Assembly (NCBI RefSeq): GCF_000518245.1
Contig: NZ_KI912408.1
Coordinates: 85,428-149,427 of the forward strand
DNA from: Brachyspira alvinipulli ATCC 51933
Lineage (GTDB): Bacteria; Spirochaetota; Brachyspiria; Brachyspirales; Brachyspiraceae
Length of the DNA stretch: 64,000 bases
Direction: 5' to 3'
Under the pieces are notes generated by a model. It ran no database searches, was not told where the DNA came from, and was given only the letters and a program-made list of their open reading frames with translations. This document shows, piece after piece, positions 45,893 through 55,185 of this stretch. Position 1 is the stretch's first letter; every line of letters begins with the position of its first letter. Position numbers and translations under genes: made by a program.

Positions 45893-46873
45893 TCACCCCT
45901 TATCTAGTATTTTTATGTAGTATTGCAATAAGTCCTTATCTATCATAGCCATCTTCCTGCCCCATACCTTTACTTCCTCAACATCAGAATCACTATTTCT
46001 CATAATAAGATATGTTGTAAGGAATGCATAAGATGATAAAAGTTTAGGTGCTGTTATATCTCTTAATTTAAGCTTTCTGTAATCTGCTTCCAATCTTGAA
46101 ATATTCTTTCTAAGTTCAAATTCTTCTTTTTCACTTAAAGGTCTTTTGACATCTAAAATGTTCATCAATTCACCATAAGCACTCATCCACATTATTATCT
46201 CTTCCTGACTATTATTATGAACCCCCCTCTTAATTATTATATCTCTAATTTCTCTTAATACATCAATGCTGATATTTTCAAATTCTATACTTAAAGGATC
46301 ATAAAATAAAGCATCTCTTATATACATCTTGGATTTTTTCTTATCTCCAAGTATATCATAAATCATAGCTATAAAACTTAGAGTATTTGAATTATAAGGC
46401 TCTATTGTATTCAAATACTCATAAGACTTTAAAGCCATAGAGTAATCCTTTAATTCTATAAAAGCATTTGATAATAAATGCAGCTCCTCTGTTCCTTCAA
46501 TATCATCAGTATTTTTATTCATTATTAGTTCAATAGTTTTATTATAAACAAAATAATGTATAGCATTTACTGATATCAAATCTTCGTTATAAGATTTATT
46601 ACCTATAAAAGCTCTAAATTTCTTATAACTGGAATCAAGTAGTTTACAATACTCTATACAATTATTTTTTACTTTATCAAATTTATCAAGTCTATTAATC
46701 CAAAACTTTACACAGGATATATTTTCGTAAAGATTTGAACATTCAAAATCCATGTACATGATTCTGTCAAAATCTTCCATAGATTCTTTAAATAAACCTT
46801 TCTTTAATTTACTTTCTATAATGTTGAAAATATCCTTTACAGATTCTTTTCTTGAAAACAATTCATCTGCCAT
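45893..46873 (-). CDS. TPR-like helical protein
   Basis: 326 residues, all-helical with TPR-like pairs: DYSMALKSYEYLNTIEPYNS followed by NTLSFIAMIYDILGDKKKSK is the clearest. There is no signal peptide and no enzyme motif. It ends 4 bases before the long TPR protein at 43.7-45.9 kb, same strand, so they are co-transcribed and may work together. I do not recognise its family. Confidence 0.6.
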   Translation of the reverse strand: MADELFSRKESVKDIFNIIESKLKKGLFKESMEDFDRIMYMDFECSNLYENISCVKFWINRLDKFDKVKNNCIEYCKLLDSSYKKFRAFIGNKSYNEDLISVNAIHYFVYNKTIELIMNKNTDDIEGTEELHLLSNAFIELKDYSMALKSYEYLNTIEPYNSNTLSFIAMIYDILGDKKKSKMYIRDALFYDPLSIEFENISIDVLREIRDIIIKRGVHNNSQEEIIMWMSAYGELMNILDVKRPLSEKEEFELRKNISRLEADYRKLKLRDITAPKLLSSYAFLTTYLIMRNSDSDVEEVKVWGRKMAMIDKDLLQYYIKILDKG

Positions 46874-46979
46874 TATATTTAAATAAACTACTCCCTTAAA
46901 AGGTAAAAATGTATAGAGTTATACACATATAATGATATAATATAATCAAATAAAGAGAAATTGTCAAGCAAAAATGATA

Positions 46980-46999
46980 CCCCCTTATGCAAAAAGGGG
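46980..46999 (-). terminator. Probable hutI terminator
   Basis: On the minus strand CCCCTT and AAGGGG flank a TTTGCATA-type loop, and TATCATTTTT follows. It is 20 bases past the hutI stop. Confidence 0.55.
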
Positions 47000-47018
47000 A
47001 ATAAATGTAGTATATGTG

Positions 47019-48260
47019 TTATAGTATATCATTTTGATATACTATATTACCTGATTTTAATACCATATTGCATAAATTATTATCTAAAGTATAGACTAAA
47101 AAATTTAAATTATACGCATTCCATATTATAATATCCGCTTTTTTCCCAACTTCTATAGTACCTATTTCATCTCCCCTATTTATAGCACAAGCTGCATTAA
47201 TTGTTACAGAATTTAATATCTCCTCTGGTTTTAATTTATATAAAATATAAGATAATTTCATAATAAACTGTATATTATAACTTGGACTAGATCCAGGATT
47301 ATAATCAGATGCTATTGCTATAGGAACATCCATTTCTATCATATATCTCGCTCTAGCATAAGGCATACTTAAATAAAAGGAAGTATTAGGCAAAAGAACC
47401 GCTACAACACCCGACTTTCCTATAAGGTTTATAGCTCTATCATCAGACATAATTAAATGTTCAGCACTTACTGCTTTAAATCTTGCTGCCAAATATGAAC
47501 CGCCGCTAGTTTCTAATTGATCCGAATGAACTTTAAGTCCCATATTATATTCCTGAGCAGAATTAAGAATTTTATGAGTCTCTTCCATATCAAAACCGCC
47601 TGTATCACAAAATACATTGCAAAATTCTGCCAATTTTAATTTAGATATTTCCGGTATCATATCATTACATATAAGCTCTATATATCCATCTCTGTCATTT
47701 TTATATTCATCTGGAACAACATGTCCTCCCATAAAAGTTGCTACTATATCAATTTGATGATTATCATTCAATTTTTTCATCACTTTTAATATTTTTATTT
47801 CATCTTTAAGTGTAAGACCATAACCGCTTTTACCTTCAAGTGTTGTAGTACCATATTTTAACATATTATCTAATACAGGAAGTGTCTTTTTATAGAGAAA
47901 ATTTTCTGTTTTGTTTCTAGTATCTTTAACAGTTGATAGTATGCCGTAACCAGATTTTATTATGTCTAAATAACTCATATTTCCAGTAACTATATTATAC
48001 ATTTCATCTTCTCTTGATCCTCCGAAAACAAAATGTGTATGGCAATCTATAAGTCCAGATGTAACTAAAAGTCCATGTGCATTTATAGTTTTTTTAGCCT
48101 TCAATTTTTTATTATCACCAACATACTCTATAATTCCATCTTTAATACCAATAGCAGCATTCTCATAAAATCTAACATTGCCTTGATTTTTACCAGATAA
48201 TGGAGTATTACCTTCAGCTGTTACTAATGATCCTATATTTTTTATTAAAACATCTAACAT
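47019..48260 (-). CDS. hutI: Imidazolonepropionase
   Basis: 413 residues. It hydrolyses imidazolonepropionate to formiminoglutamate in histidine breakdown. The amidohydrolase motif is LIDCHTHFVFGGSREDE; KSGYGLTLKDEIKIL, MGGHVVPDEY, HSDQLETSGGSYLAARF, SAEHLIMSDD and IASDYNPGSSPSYN follow, which fit the HutI subgroup well. The length is standard. No hutH, hutU or formiminoglutamate enzyme is in the window, so the pathway must be completed elsewhere or this enzyme acts alone. Confidence 0.9.
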   Translation of the reverse strand: MLDVLIKNIGSLVTAEGNTPLSGKNQGNVRFYENAAIGIKDGIIEYVGDNKKLKAKKTINAHGLLVTSGLIDCHTHFVFGGSREDEMYNIVTGNMSYLDIIKSGYGILSTVKDTRNKTENFLYKKTLPVLDNMLKYGTTTLEGKSGYGLTLKDEIKILKVMKKLNDNHQIDIVATFMGGHVVPDEYKNDRDGYIELICNDMIPEISKLKLAEFCNVFCDTGGFDMEETHKILNSAQEYNMGLKVHSDQLETSGGSYLAARFKAVSAEHLIMSDDRAINLIGKSGVVAVLLPNTSFYLSMPYARARYMIEMDVPIAIASDYNPGSSPSYNIQFIMKLSYILYKLKPEEILNSVTINAACAINRGDEIGTIEVGKKADIIIWNAYNLNFLVYTLDNNLCNMVLKSGNIVYQNDIL

Positions 48261-48422
48261 AAAACCTCTCTAATTTTTATATTACTAATCAATAACATAA
48301 AATATTAAGTTATTGTATTATTATAATAGAAATTTATATATAAAACAATAACATTAATTAGAAATTAGATAATATATTATACAAATATATAAAAAAGAAG
48401 CTAAAATTTATTTCATAAAATA

Positions 48423-49130
48423 TCATTTTTGAATTTGAAGATATTCCATTAATCTATCATAATCCAAATTCAAGATAAGAGTTTCTGGAAAGTCTATATC
48501 ATTTAACATATTAATAGCATCTGTATGGTCTCCAACCTTATATTTTGAATGGGCATCCGAAGTAATCACAATATTTACTCCATATTTCTTACAAAGTAAT
48601 GCTACCTCTTTACATATAGGTGCACTGCCAGGTCTAACAGTAAAAGATGAAGAATTAATTTCTATGAGTTTATTATACTCTCTACACATCTTTATAATAT
48701 AATCCATATCAAATTGAAATCTTGGATTTCCAACATGCCCCAAACAATTAACATCTTTATTCTTTATAACCTCAGCATAACCATTTGTATGCTCTTTAAT
48801 ATTAATAGGCTGCAAAGCATCTTCATGATATGATGCTACAACAAAATCTAAATTAACTAAAATATTAGAACTTAAATCCAATTTTCCGCTGTAATCTATA
48901 ATATTAACTTCAGCCCCTTTTAATAATCTAACTCCATTAATATATTCAGGCAGACTATGCATAGCCTTAAAATGTACAGATTTAGCTCCATCACTGGAAG
49001 CAGGCCCATGATCTGTAATAGCTAAAGCCAAAAAACCTTTATCTTTTGCTGCATTTATCATTTCATCTACTGTACTATATGCATGTTCACTCACCAAAGT
49101 GTGCGTATGTAAATCAGCTATTATTTTCAT
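48423..49130 (-). CDS. PHP-domain metal-dependent phosphatase (YcdX-like)
   Basis: 235 residues. The PHP motifs are all present: ADLHTHTLVSEHAYST (motif 1), ITDHGPASSDGAK (2), VVASYHED (3) and ITSDAHSKYKVGD (4), giving the trinuclear metal site. Family members hydrolyse phosphoesters; YcdX is a phosphatase and PolX-type relatives act on DNA, but there is no polymerase domain here. It starts 8 bases after the cytidylate-kinase-like gene, same strand, probably one transcript. Confidence 0.85.
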   Translation of the reverse strand: MKIIADLHTHTLVSEHAYSTVDEMINAAKDKGFLALAITDHGPASSDGAKSVHFKAMHSLPEYINGVRLLKGAEVNIIDYSGKLDLSSNILVNLDFVVASYHEDALQPINIKEHTNGYAEVIKNKDVNCLGHVGNPRFQFDMDYIIKMCREYNKLIEINSSSFTVRPGSAPICKEVALLCKKYGVNIVITSDAHSKYKVGDHTDAINMLNDIDFPETLILNLDYDRLMEYLQIQK

Positions 49131-49138
49131 GCTTATTA

Positions 49139-49753
49139 TTACCTTGATTTTGCTATTTTTTCTATTATATCAACCGTATTATCAATACCTATAAAATCAC
49201 TATTTAAACAAGCATGATAATTTCTTGCATCTCCCCAATTTTTACCTGTATAATAATTGTAATGTTTTGACCTTAATTTATCTCTCTCTTTTAATATCTT
49301 TTCTATATTAGAGGCATCGAGTTTATATTCATTAACAGCACGTTTTATTTTACTATCAATATCTGAATAGATAAATATATTAATGCAGTTATCAAAATTT
49401 TCCAACACATGATTTGCACATCTTCCAACTATAACACATGAATGTTTTGACGCTACTTCTTTTATAACATTGCTTTGAGCAAAAAACATAGTGTCCTGCA
49501 AAGATTCCCCATTGCCGAAAACCATATTTCCAGCATAAGAACCAGTTATAGCAAAATTAAACAGAGAAGAGCCTGTCAATTTTTGCTCATTTTCTTTAAT
49601 ATAATCTGGAGAGAATCCTGTTTTATCTGAAGCCATTTCTATTATAGCTTTATCATAAAAAGGTATATCTAGTCTCTTAGCAACCATTTCTCCAATATAC
49701 CTACCGCCGCTGCCGAATTCTCTGCTAATAGTTATAATAATCTTTTTATCCAT
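49139..49753 (-). CDS. Cytidylate kinase-like family protein
   Basis: About 204 residues from the ATG at 49753, which has AGAGG nine bases upstream; the longer frame begins at a TTG (49816) with no ribosome site. The P-loop ISREFGSGGRYIGEMVAKRL and IPFYDKAIIEMA match the cytidylate kinase-like family (PF13189). VIVGRCANHVLENFDNCINI then FIYSDIDSKIKR follow. It lacks the GTSGSGKT loop of true Cmk, so its nucleotide substrate is uncertain. The PHP hydrolase follows directly. Confidence 0.8.
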   Translation of the reverse strand: MDKKIIITISREFGSGGRYIGEMVAKRLDIPFYDKAIIEMASDKTGFSPDYIKENEQKLTGSSLFNFAITGSYAGNMVFGNGESLQDTMFFAQSNVIKEVASKHSCVIVGRCANHVLENFDNCINIFIYSDIDSKIKRAVNEYKLDASNIEKILKERDKLRSKHYNYYTGKNWGDARNYHACLNSDFIGIDNTVDIIEKIAKSR

Positions 49754-49885
49754 AATAATATACCTCTGTTTATATCTTATAAGTAATAGTTTACCAATAT
49801 TATGTATATTTGTCAAATTTAAATTACTATTTGAAGTTAATTTTTTTATACCAAAGGATGATATTAATATTATAGAATAAGCATA

Positions 49886-50686
49886 TTAGAAAAAATCTGA
49901 GAATGTTTTTTCTCTAGCATTTTCTTCTTTCATTACTCCTATATCATAAAGATATCTTGTAACAGCTAAAGAAAACCCTCCCTTTATAGGAGTTTTAGGA
50001 TAAAGTATTATAATAGGTGTTCTCTTTTGAACAGATATCATAACTTTTTCCTCATCAAAAAGAACAGGCCCTAATAATACCAAATTTATATCTAATGAAA
50101 ACTTTGCTGAAACTTTTTTAATTTCTCTATATAAATTTATAGCCCAGTCAATATTTTTTACTTTATTAACTATTAAATACATCTTATCTGTCATGTTATT
50201 AACATATATCATTTTCATTAATCTATAAAGATCTGTTAAAGCAGTAATTTCAGGATTAGCAACAAGTATAATATCATCAGACATTTCATAAAAACGCATC
50301 ATAGGCTGAGTTATACCAGCAGCATAATCTATAATTACATAATCATAATCATCAGCTAAAACTTTTAAATCTTTAGCTAAATTAGACAAATTGAAATCAT
50401 TTTCAAATTGAACAAATCTTTGTATATTAACTCCTGCACTTATAACATCTATACCATATTCGCTTTTAATAACACAGTCTTTTAATGTTAAAGTACCTTC
50501 AAAATACTCCTGCAGCTTAGACTGAGGTTTAACATGAAGTAATATAAAAACATTAGAACAGTTAATATCTATATCGAATACCAAAACTTTGTAGCCTCTG
50601 GAAGCTAATTCGGCGGAAAAATTAACTGAACATAAAGTTTTACCGGCACCGCCTTTGCCGCTGGAAAAAGATATTATTCTTCCCAT
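49886..50686 (-). CDS. ParA/MinD-family ATPase
   Basis: 266 residues. The deviant Walker A FSSGKGGAGKT (residues 7-17) begins the protein, followed by VLVFDIDINCSN, the YDYVIIDYAAGITQPMM Walker B-type segment, and ILVANPEITALTD. These are MinD/FlhG/ParA features. There is no ParB, MinC or flagellar neighbour, so the cargo is unknown. The C-terminus lacks a clear MinD membrane helix. It begins 2 bases after a small HEAT-repeat gene, so they are translationally linked. Confidence 0.85.
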   Translation of the reverse strand: MGRIISFSSGKGGAGKTLCSVNFSAELASRGYKVLVFDIDINCSNVFILLHVKPQSKLQEYFEGTLTLKDCVIKSEYGIDVISAGVNIQRFVQFENDFNLSNLAKDLKVLADDYDYVIIDYAAGITQPMMRFYEMSDDIILVANPEITALTDLYRLMKMIYVNNMTDKMYLIVNKVKNIDWAINLYREIKKVSAKFSLDINLVLLGPVLFDEEKVMISVQKRTPIIILYPKTPIKGGFSLAVTRYLYDIGVMKEENAREKTFSDFF

Positions 50687-50688
50687 AA

Positions 50689-50883
50689 TTATTGTCCCGT
50701 ATACAATTTTAATACCTGAGCCACTTTTAACCTAACATTTTCATCCCAATCTAATATATGTGGCTTTAATGCTTTGATAACAGCTATTCTATCAGCTGTT
50801 GAAACTATGCTTGCAAGTTCATCAAGAGCATTTAATCTTTTTTCTACATCATCGCTTTCTAAATCAGAAAGTATTTCTTTCAT
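50689..50883 (-). CDS. Small HEAT-repeat protein
   Basis: 64 residues consisting of about 1.5 HEAT repeats, with SDDVEKRLNALDELASIVST and DWDENVRLKVAQVLKLYTG. It is too short to stand as a full solenoid, so it probably works by binding a partner. Its stop is 2 bases from the ATG of the ParA/MinD ATPase, suggesting a partner or regulator of that ATPase. Nothing similar is known to me by name. Confidence 0.65.
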   Translation of the reverse strand: MKEILSDLESDDVEKRLNALDELASIVSTADRIAVIKALKPHILDWDENVRLKVAQVLKLYTGQ

Positions 50884-50993
50884 AAATTTATCCCTATGAA
50901 ATAATATAGTATCTCAATATAATTATACATCATAAAATATTTTTGTCAAAAAATAAAATTATTAAATTAAAATTAAAATATTTTAGCATTTTA

Positions 50994-51953
50994 TCATAAA
51001 AAAGGCTTTTCTTTAGTAAAATCAGGTAAATAAGTCTCAGAACTTTCCATTTCTTGAACTAATAAATTTTCAAATCCTAAATCAATAGCATAATCAACCA
51101 AATCATCATACTCATTTTTATATAGTTTTCTATTTATATTTTCAAAATTGCAAGCTTTAAACTTAGGGTTATATTGAGACATTAAAGATATAGTGCTTTT
51201 TAAAAAATCTCTCTCTTTTAATTCTATTAATATATCATAAGAATCCGATTCATTATTAGGCAATATTAAATGCCTTATTATAATACCGCTTTTAGCAATA
51301 CCATTATCATCCAACACTAAATCGCCAACCTGTTTTTTCATTATTTCTATTGCATTAATAGCTATATTAAAATAATTTTCAGCTCTGGAATATTTAAAAG
51401 CCTTATCATCAAAAACATATTTCAAATCCGGCAAATATATATCAACAATACCATTCAAGCAGTCTAATAATTCTACAGTGTCATATCCATTTGTATTATA
51501 AACTATAGGCAGATTAAGTCCTTTTTCAAAAGCAATTTTTAATCCTTTCAAAACAGGAAATATTACATGAGTAGCACTAACCAAATTAATATTTTCAGCT
51601 CCCTGTTTTTCCAAATCCAAAAAATAATCAGCTAATGTTTCTATATCAATTATATCTCCCACTCCGTCAGAACTTATTTGATGATTCTGACAAAATACAC
51701 AGCTCAAATTACAGCTTGAAAAAAATACTGTCCCGCTTCCTCCTTTGCCTACAAGCATTGGCTCTTCTCCAAAATGCAAAGTATGAGATGCCGTTTTTAC
51801 ATGATTAGTATCCTCAAAAATTTTGCATCTTCCTATCTTCTTTTCATTGCGGTTAACATTGCATATATGGCCGCAGCATACACAATTATCATAAAGAAGT
51901 TCGGCTTTCTTTAAAGCATTATCTATGTTTTTTAAATGTTTATCATTATACAT
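50994..51953 (-). CDS. Radical SAM protein of the PflA-like COG1313 group
   Basis: 319 residues. The cluster motif SCNLSCVFCQNHQIS has C-x3-C-x2-C spacing, and GKGGSGTVFFSSC precedes it. An extra N-terminal Cys set, CVCCGHICNVNRNEKKIGRC, is typical of this group and may hold another metal. NGYDTVELLDCLNGIVDIYL and RHLILPNNESDSYDIL follow. These proteins look like glycyl-radical activases but no glycyl-radical enzyme is nearby. The substrate is unknown. It is 12 bases after the dGTPase gene on the same strand. Confidence 0.82.
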   Translation of the reverse strand: MYNDKHLKNIDNALKKAELLYDNCVCCGHICNVNRNEKKIGRCKIFEDTNHVKTASHTLHFGEEPMLVGKGGSGTVFFSSCNLSCVFCQNHQISSDGVGDIIDIETLADYFLDLEKQGAENINLVSATHVIFPVLKGLKIAFEKGLNLPIVYNTNGYDTVELLDCLNGIVDIYLPDLKYVFDDKAFKYSRAENYFNIAINAIEIMKKQVGDLVLDDNGIAKSGIIIRHLILPNNESDSYDILIELKERDFLKSTISLMSQYNPKFKACNFENINRKLYKNEYDDLVDYAIDLGFENLLVQEMESSETYLPDFTKEKPFL

Positions 51954-51965
51954 CTATCATAGCCA

Positions 51966-52997
51966 TTATATGTAATTTAATTTTCCATAAGTTATTTTTT
52001 TATGAAGACTAATTGCTTCAGAATCAGTTAGATGAGCAACATAATCCTTAACAAGTTCTTCATCGCTGGTATATGGAATATTTGCCTTTTTGAATAATTT
52101 ATCTTCTTCTATTATTTCTTTATGCTTCATTAAATATTCAAATATAGTTGATACTATTCTATTAACACGTTCTGCATCTTCAAGTATTGTTTTACTCTCA
52201 TAAACAGTCTCAAACATAAAAGCTCTTAAATCATTTATAGCCTTAAGCACTTTTTCATCTATATCTATTTCCATTTTTTCCATACTTGCTTCTATAACAG
52301 CCATAATCATAGTATCAGCTCTCTCTCCATAAGTATAACCTAAAACATTAGTTATATCTTTAGGAATATCCTCTAATTTTAAAAGCCCATATCTTATAGC
52401 ATCATCAACATCATGATTGGCATAAGCAATAGTATCTGATATCCTAACAATCATACCTTCATTTGTGCAAGGTCCTGATGAATCTGCTATCAATTTTCCG
52501 CTTTTTCCTTTAGTATGTTTTATAATACCATCTCTTACTTCAAAACTTAAATTAAGTCCTTTACCTTTTTCTAAATGTTCAACTACTCTTAAAGAATGCG
52601 AAGAATGATGAAATCCTTTAAAATATTTAGCTATAGCTCTCTCTCCTGCATGTCCGAATGGGGAATGCCCTAAATCATGTCCGAATGATATAGCTTCTGT
52701 TAAATCTTCATTTAATCTCAATGCCCTTGCTATACTTCTAGCTATCTGCATAACTTCAAGCGTATGAGTAAGTCTTGTCCTAAAATCTCCTACAGAAAGC
52801 ATTATAACTTGTGCCTTATCTTTAAGACGCCTGAAATATTCACTATGAACTATTCTGTCTCTGTCCTGCATATAAATAGTTCTTATATCATCTTTTTCTC
52901 TAGGGTATACAGTTCCTTTACTTTCTGATGAGAATGCAGCTGCCGGAGATAAAAAACCCTTCTCTCTAGTTTCTATATCAAGTCTTATAGCTCTCAA
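51966..52997 (-). CDS. dgt: Deoxyguanosinetriphosphate triphosphohydrolase-like protein
   Basis: 343 residues. HD-domain motifs are exact: RLTHTLEVMQIARSIARALR, then ISFGHDLGHSPFGHAGERA. DRIVHSEYFRRLKDKAQV near the N-terminus and the middle segment VRISDTIAYANHDVDDAIRY are family marks. It cleaves dNTPs to nucleosides and tripolyphosphate, controlling the dNTP pool. The length of about 340 fits the shorter dGTPase class. It is transcribed together with the radical SAM gene that follows it. Confidence 0.9.
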   Translation of the reverse strand: MRAIRLDIETREKGFLSPAAAFSSESKGTVYPREKDDIRTIYMQDRDRIVHSEYFRRLKDKAQVIMLSVGDFRTRLTHTLEVMQIARSIARALRLNEDLTEAISFGHDLGHSPFGHAGERAIAKYFKGFHHSSHSLRVVEHLEKGKGLNLSFEVRDGIIKHTKGKSGKLIADSSGPCTNEGMIVRISDTIAYANHDVDDAIRYGLLKLEDIPKDITNVLGYTYGERADTMIMAVIEASMEKMEIDIDEKVLKAINDLRAFMFETVYESKTILEDAERVNRIVSTIFEYLMKHKEIIEEDKLFKKANIPYTSDEELVKDYVAHLTDSEAISLHKKITYGKLNYI

Positions 52998-53122
52998 AAT
53001 AAGTATCCTTTAAATATAATTATGTTAATAATAAATTAATTAATAAAAAAATACAATCAAAATCTTATTACAAATAAATATCATATTTTGAAACAGCTTC
53101 GAATGATAATTTATTTTTTATA

Positions 53123-54949
53123 TCATTCCACAGTAACACTTTTAGCTAAATTTCTAGGCTTATCAACATCGCATCCTCTTATTACTGCGGTATGATAAGC
53201 TAATAATTGCAATGCTACTATTGAAACTATAGGCATAAACATATCTTCAACCTTTGGCAAATAAACTATTTTTCTGTAAGCATCTTTGTCTATATCTATG
53301 CCATCTTTTACAAAAAGAAGAACATTAGCACCTCTTGATATAACTTCTTTGGTATTGCTTATCATCTTAGCTAATATTTTCTCTTGTACAGCCAAAGCTA
53401 CTACAGGAGTATTATCTGTTATGAGAGATATTGCACCATGCTTAAGCTCTCCTCCGGCATAAGCCTCGCAATGTATATAACTAATCTCTTTCATTTTTAA
53501 AGCCCCTTCCATAACTTGATAATAATCTAAATCTCTTCCTATAAAAAATATGCTTGAAGCTTCTTTATAATCAACGCATAAATCTTTTATTTTGTCATTC
53601 ATCAAAAGAACATCATTAACAGAATCTATAGTTTGAAGAAGATATTTAATGAGACTTCTTATATAATTATCATCATTCATTTCTCTTGACATCATAATCT
53701 TGAAAGTTATTAAATACATTATAGCCATTTGCACAGAATATGCTTTTGTTGAAGCTACAGATATTTCAGGGCCTGCATAAGTATATATAACATAATCAGC
53801 ATTTCTGGCTATAGAAGAGCCATTAACATTAACTATAGCTAAACTCTTACATCCTTTTTCTTTTACTAAATTTAATGCAGCTAAAGTATCAGCTGTTTCT
53901 CCGGACTGAGATATAAATATAGATAAAGTTTTATCCGTAAGTATTGGGTTTTTATATCTAAACTCAGAAGCTATTTCACATTCTACAGGTATTCTGCAAT
54001 TATCTTCTATAAGTCTTTTACCTATCATGGCAGCATGCATAGCCGTACCGCAACCTACTATATAAACTCTGTCAAAAAATTTCCAAAAATTTTCATCCTC
54101 AATTCCATCTCTTTCAAAATTAGGCACTCCCTTTACTATTCTAGGCTCTATTGTATCAAGCAATGCTTTAGGCTGTTCATTAATTTCTTTAAGCATAAAA
54201 TGATCATATCCGCATTTCTCTGCCTGCTCTACAGTCCAATTAGCTTCTAATACCTCATAATCAACTTTTTTCAAATCTTTATCATAAATGGTTATGTTAT
54301 TTTTTTCTAATACAGCAATATTGCATTCTTCTATCAAAATATATTTATTAGTATATTTTAATATTGCAGGTATATCTGATGCCAAAAAATTTTCATTCTT
54401 TCCTAAAGCAGCTATCAACGGAGCACCTTTTCTAATAGAATATACCTTTTCAATATCATCTTTAAATATCATGGCAAATGCATAAGAACCTTCTATTATA
54501 TCAACAGCTTTTATTATAGCACTTAAAGGGTCTCCATCATATAAAGAGTCTATTAAATTAGCAGCAACTTCCGTATCAGTTTCTGAAAGGAATTTGTATC
54601 CTTTATTAATTAAATCATTTTTTATATCCTTATAATTTTCTATAATACCATTATGAACAAGTGAAAGTCTTGATGTAGAATGAGGATGTGCATTTATATC
54701 TGAAGGAGCTCCATGCGTTGCCCATCTTGTATGTCCTATTCCTATATTTGAATTTATATTATCCCTAGCCTCAACAATACTCTTTAAATTCTCAAGTTTT
54801 CCTTCCGATTTTAAAGTAACAATATTATTATTTGAATTAACTACAGATATACCGGCTGAATCATATCCTCTATATTCTAAAGAAGATAATCCCTCCATTA
54901 AAATATCAACAGCATTATTATTACCTACATATCCAACTATACCGCACAT
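53123..54949 (-). CDS. glmS: Glutamine-fructose-6-phosphate aminotransferase (isomerizing)
   Basis: 608 residues. It makes glucosamine 6-phosphate, the first step to UDP-GlcNAc. The N-terminal glutaminase begins MCGIVGYVG with Cys2 as nucleophile; GIGHTRWATHGAPSDINAHP and LVHNGIIENY follow. Two SIS domains carry VYIVGCGTAMHAAMIGKRL, SQSGETADTLAALNLVKEKG and ASTKAYSVQ, and the protein ends PRNLAKSVTVE as usual. The length is standard. I see no glmS ribozyme in the 236 bases upstream. A promoter at about 55026-55053 on the minus strand is likely. Confidence 0.95.
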   Translation of the reverse strand: MCGIVGYVGNNNAVDILMEGLSSLEYRGYDSAGISVVNSNNNIVTLKSEGKLENLKSIVEARDNINSNIGIGHTRWATHGAPSDINAHPHSTSRLSLVHNGIIENYKDIKNDLINKGYKFLSETDTEVAANLIDSLYDGDPLSAIIKAVDIIEGSYAFAMIFKDDIEKVYSIRKGAPLIAALGKNENFLASDIPAILKYTNKYILIEECNIAVLEKNNITIYDKDLKKVDYEVLEANWTVEQAEKCGYDHFMLKEINEQPKALLDTIEPRIVKGVPNFERDGIEDENFWKFFDRVYIVGCGTAMHAAMIGKRLIEDNCRIPVECEIASEFRYKNPILTDKTLSIFISQSGETADTLAALNLVKEKGCKSLAIVNVNGSSIARNADYVIYTYAGPEISVASTKAYSVQMAIMYLITFKIMMSREMNDDNYIRSLIKYLLQTIDSVNDVLLMNDKIKDLCVDYKEASSIFFIGRDLDYYQVMEGALKMKEISYIHCEAYAGGELKHGAISLITDNTPVVALAVQEKILAKMISNTKEVISRGANVLLFVKDGIDIDKDAYRKIVYLPKVEDMFMPIVSIVALQLLAYHTAVIRGCDVDKPRNLAKSVTVE

Positions 54950-55025
54950 ATAAAAATTTCCTTAAATATTTATTTTACCAAAAAATAGCAGTTTTTAAAA
55001 AAATGCGTTTTTTTGATAATCGAAA

Positions 55026-55053
55026 ATTTTAAAATAAAATATAAAAAAGTCAA
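55026..55053 (-). promoter_or_regulatory. Candidate glmS promoter
   Basis: On the minus strand, TTGACT (55053-55048), a 16-base spacer and TAAAAT (55031-55026), giving a start near 55018 and a leader of about 70 bases. Confidence 0.4.
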
Positions 55054-55185
55054 TACTGTTTTTAGTAATACTATAGATAAAATTCAAACTAAAAAACTTT
55101 ACAAAAACATATATTTAGTATAGAATTATGTTAATTAAAATTAATATTATTACGAAATTTTAAATAATAAAAATAGGGTATCATA

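Noticed and set aside
54950..55185. glmS ribozyme upstream of glmS
   Set aside because: The leader is AT-rich without the conserved core of that ribozyme.
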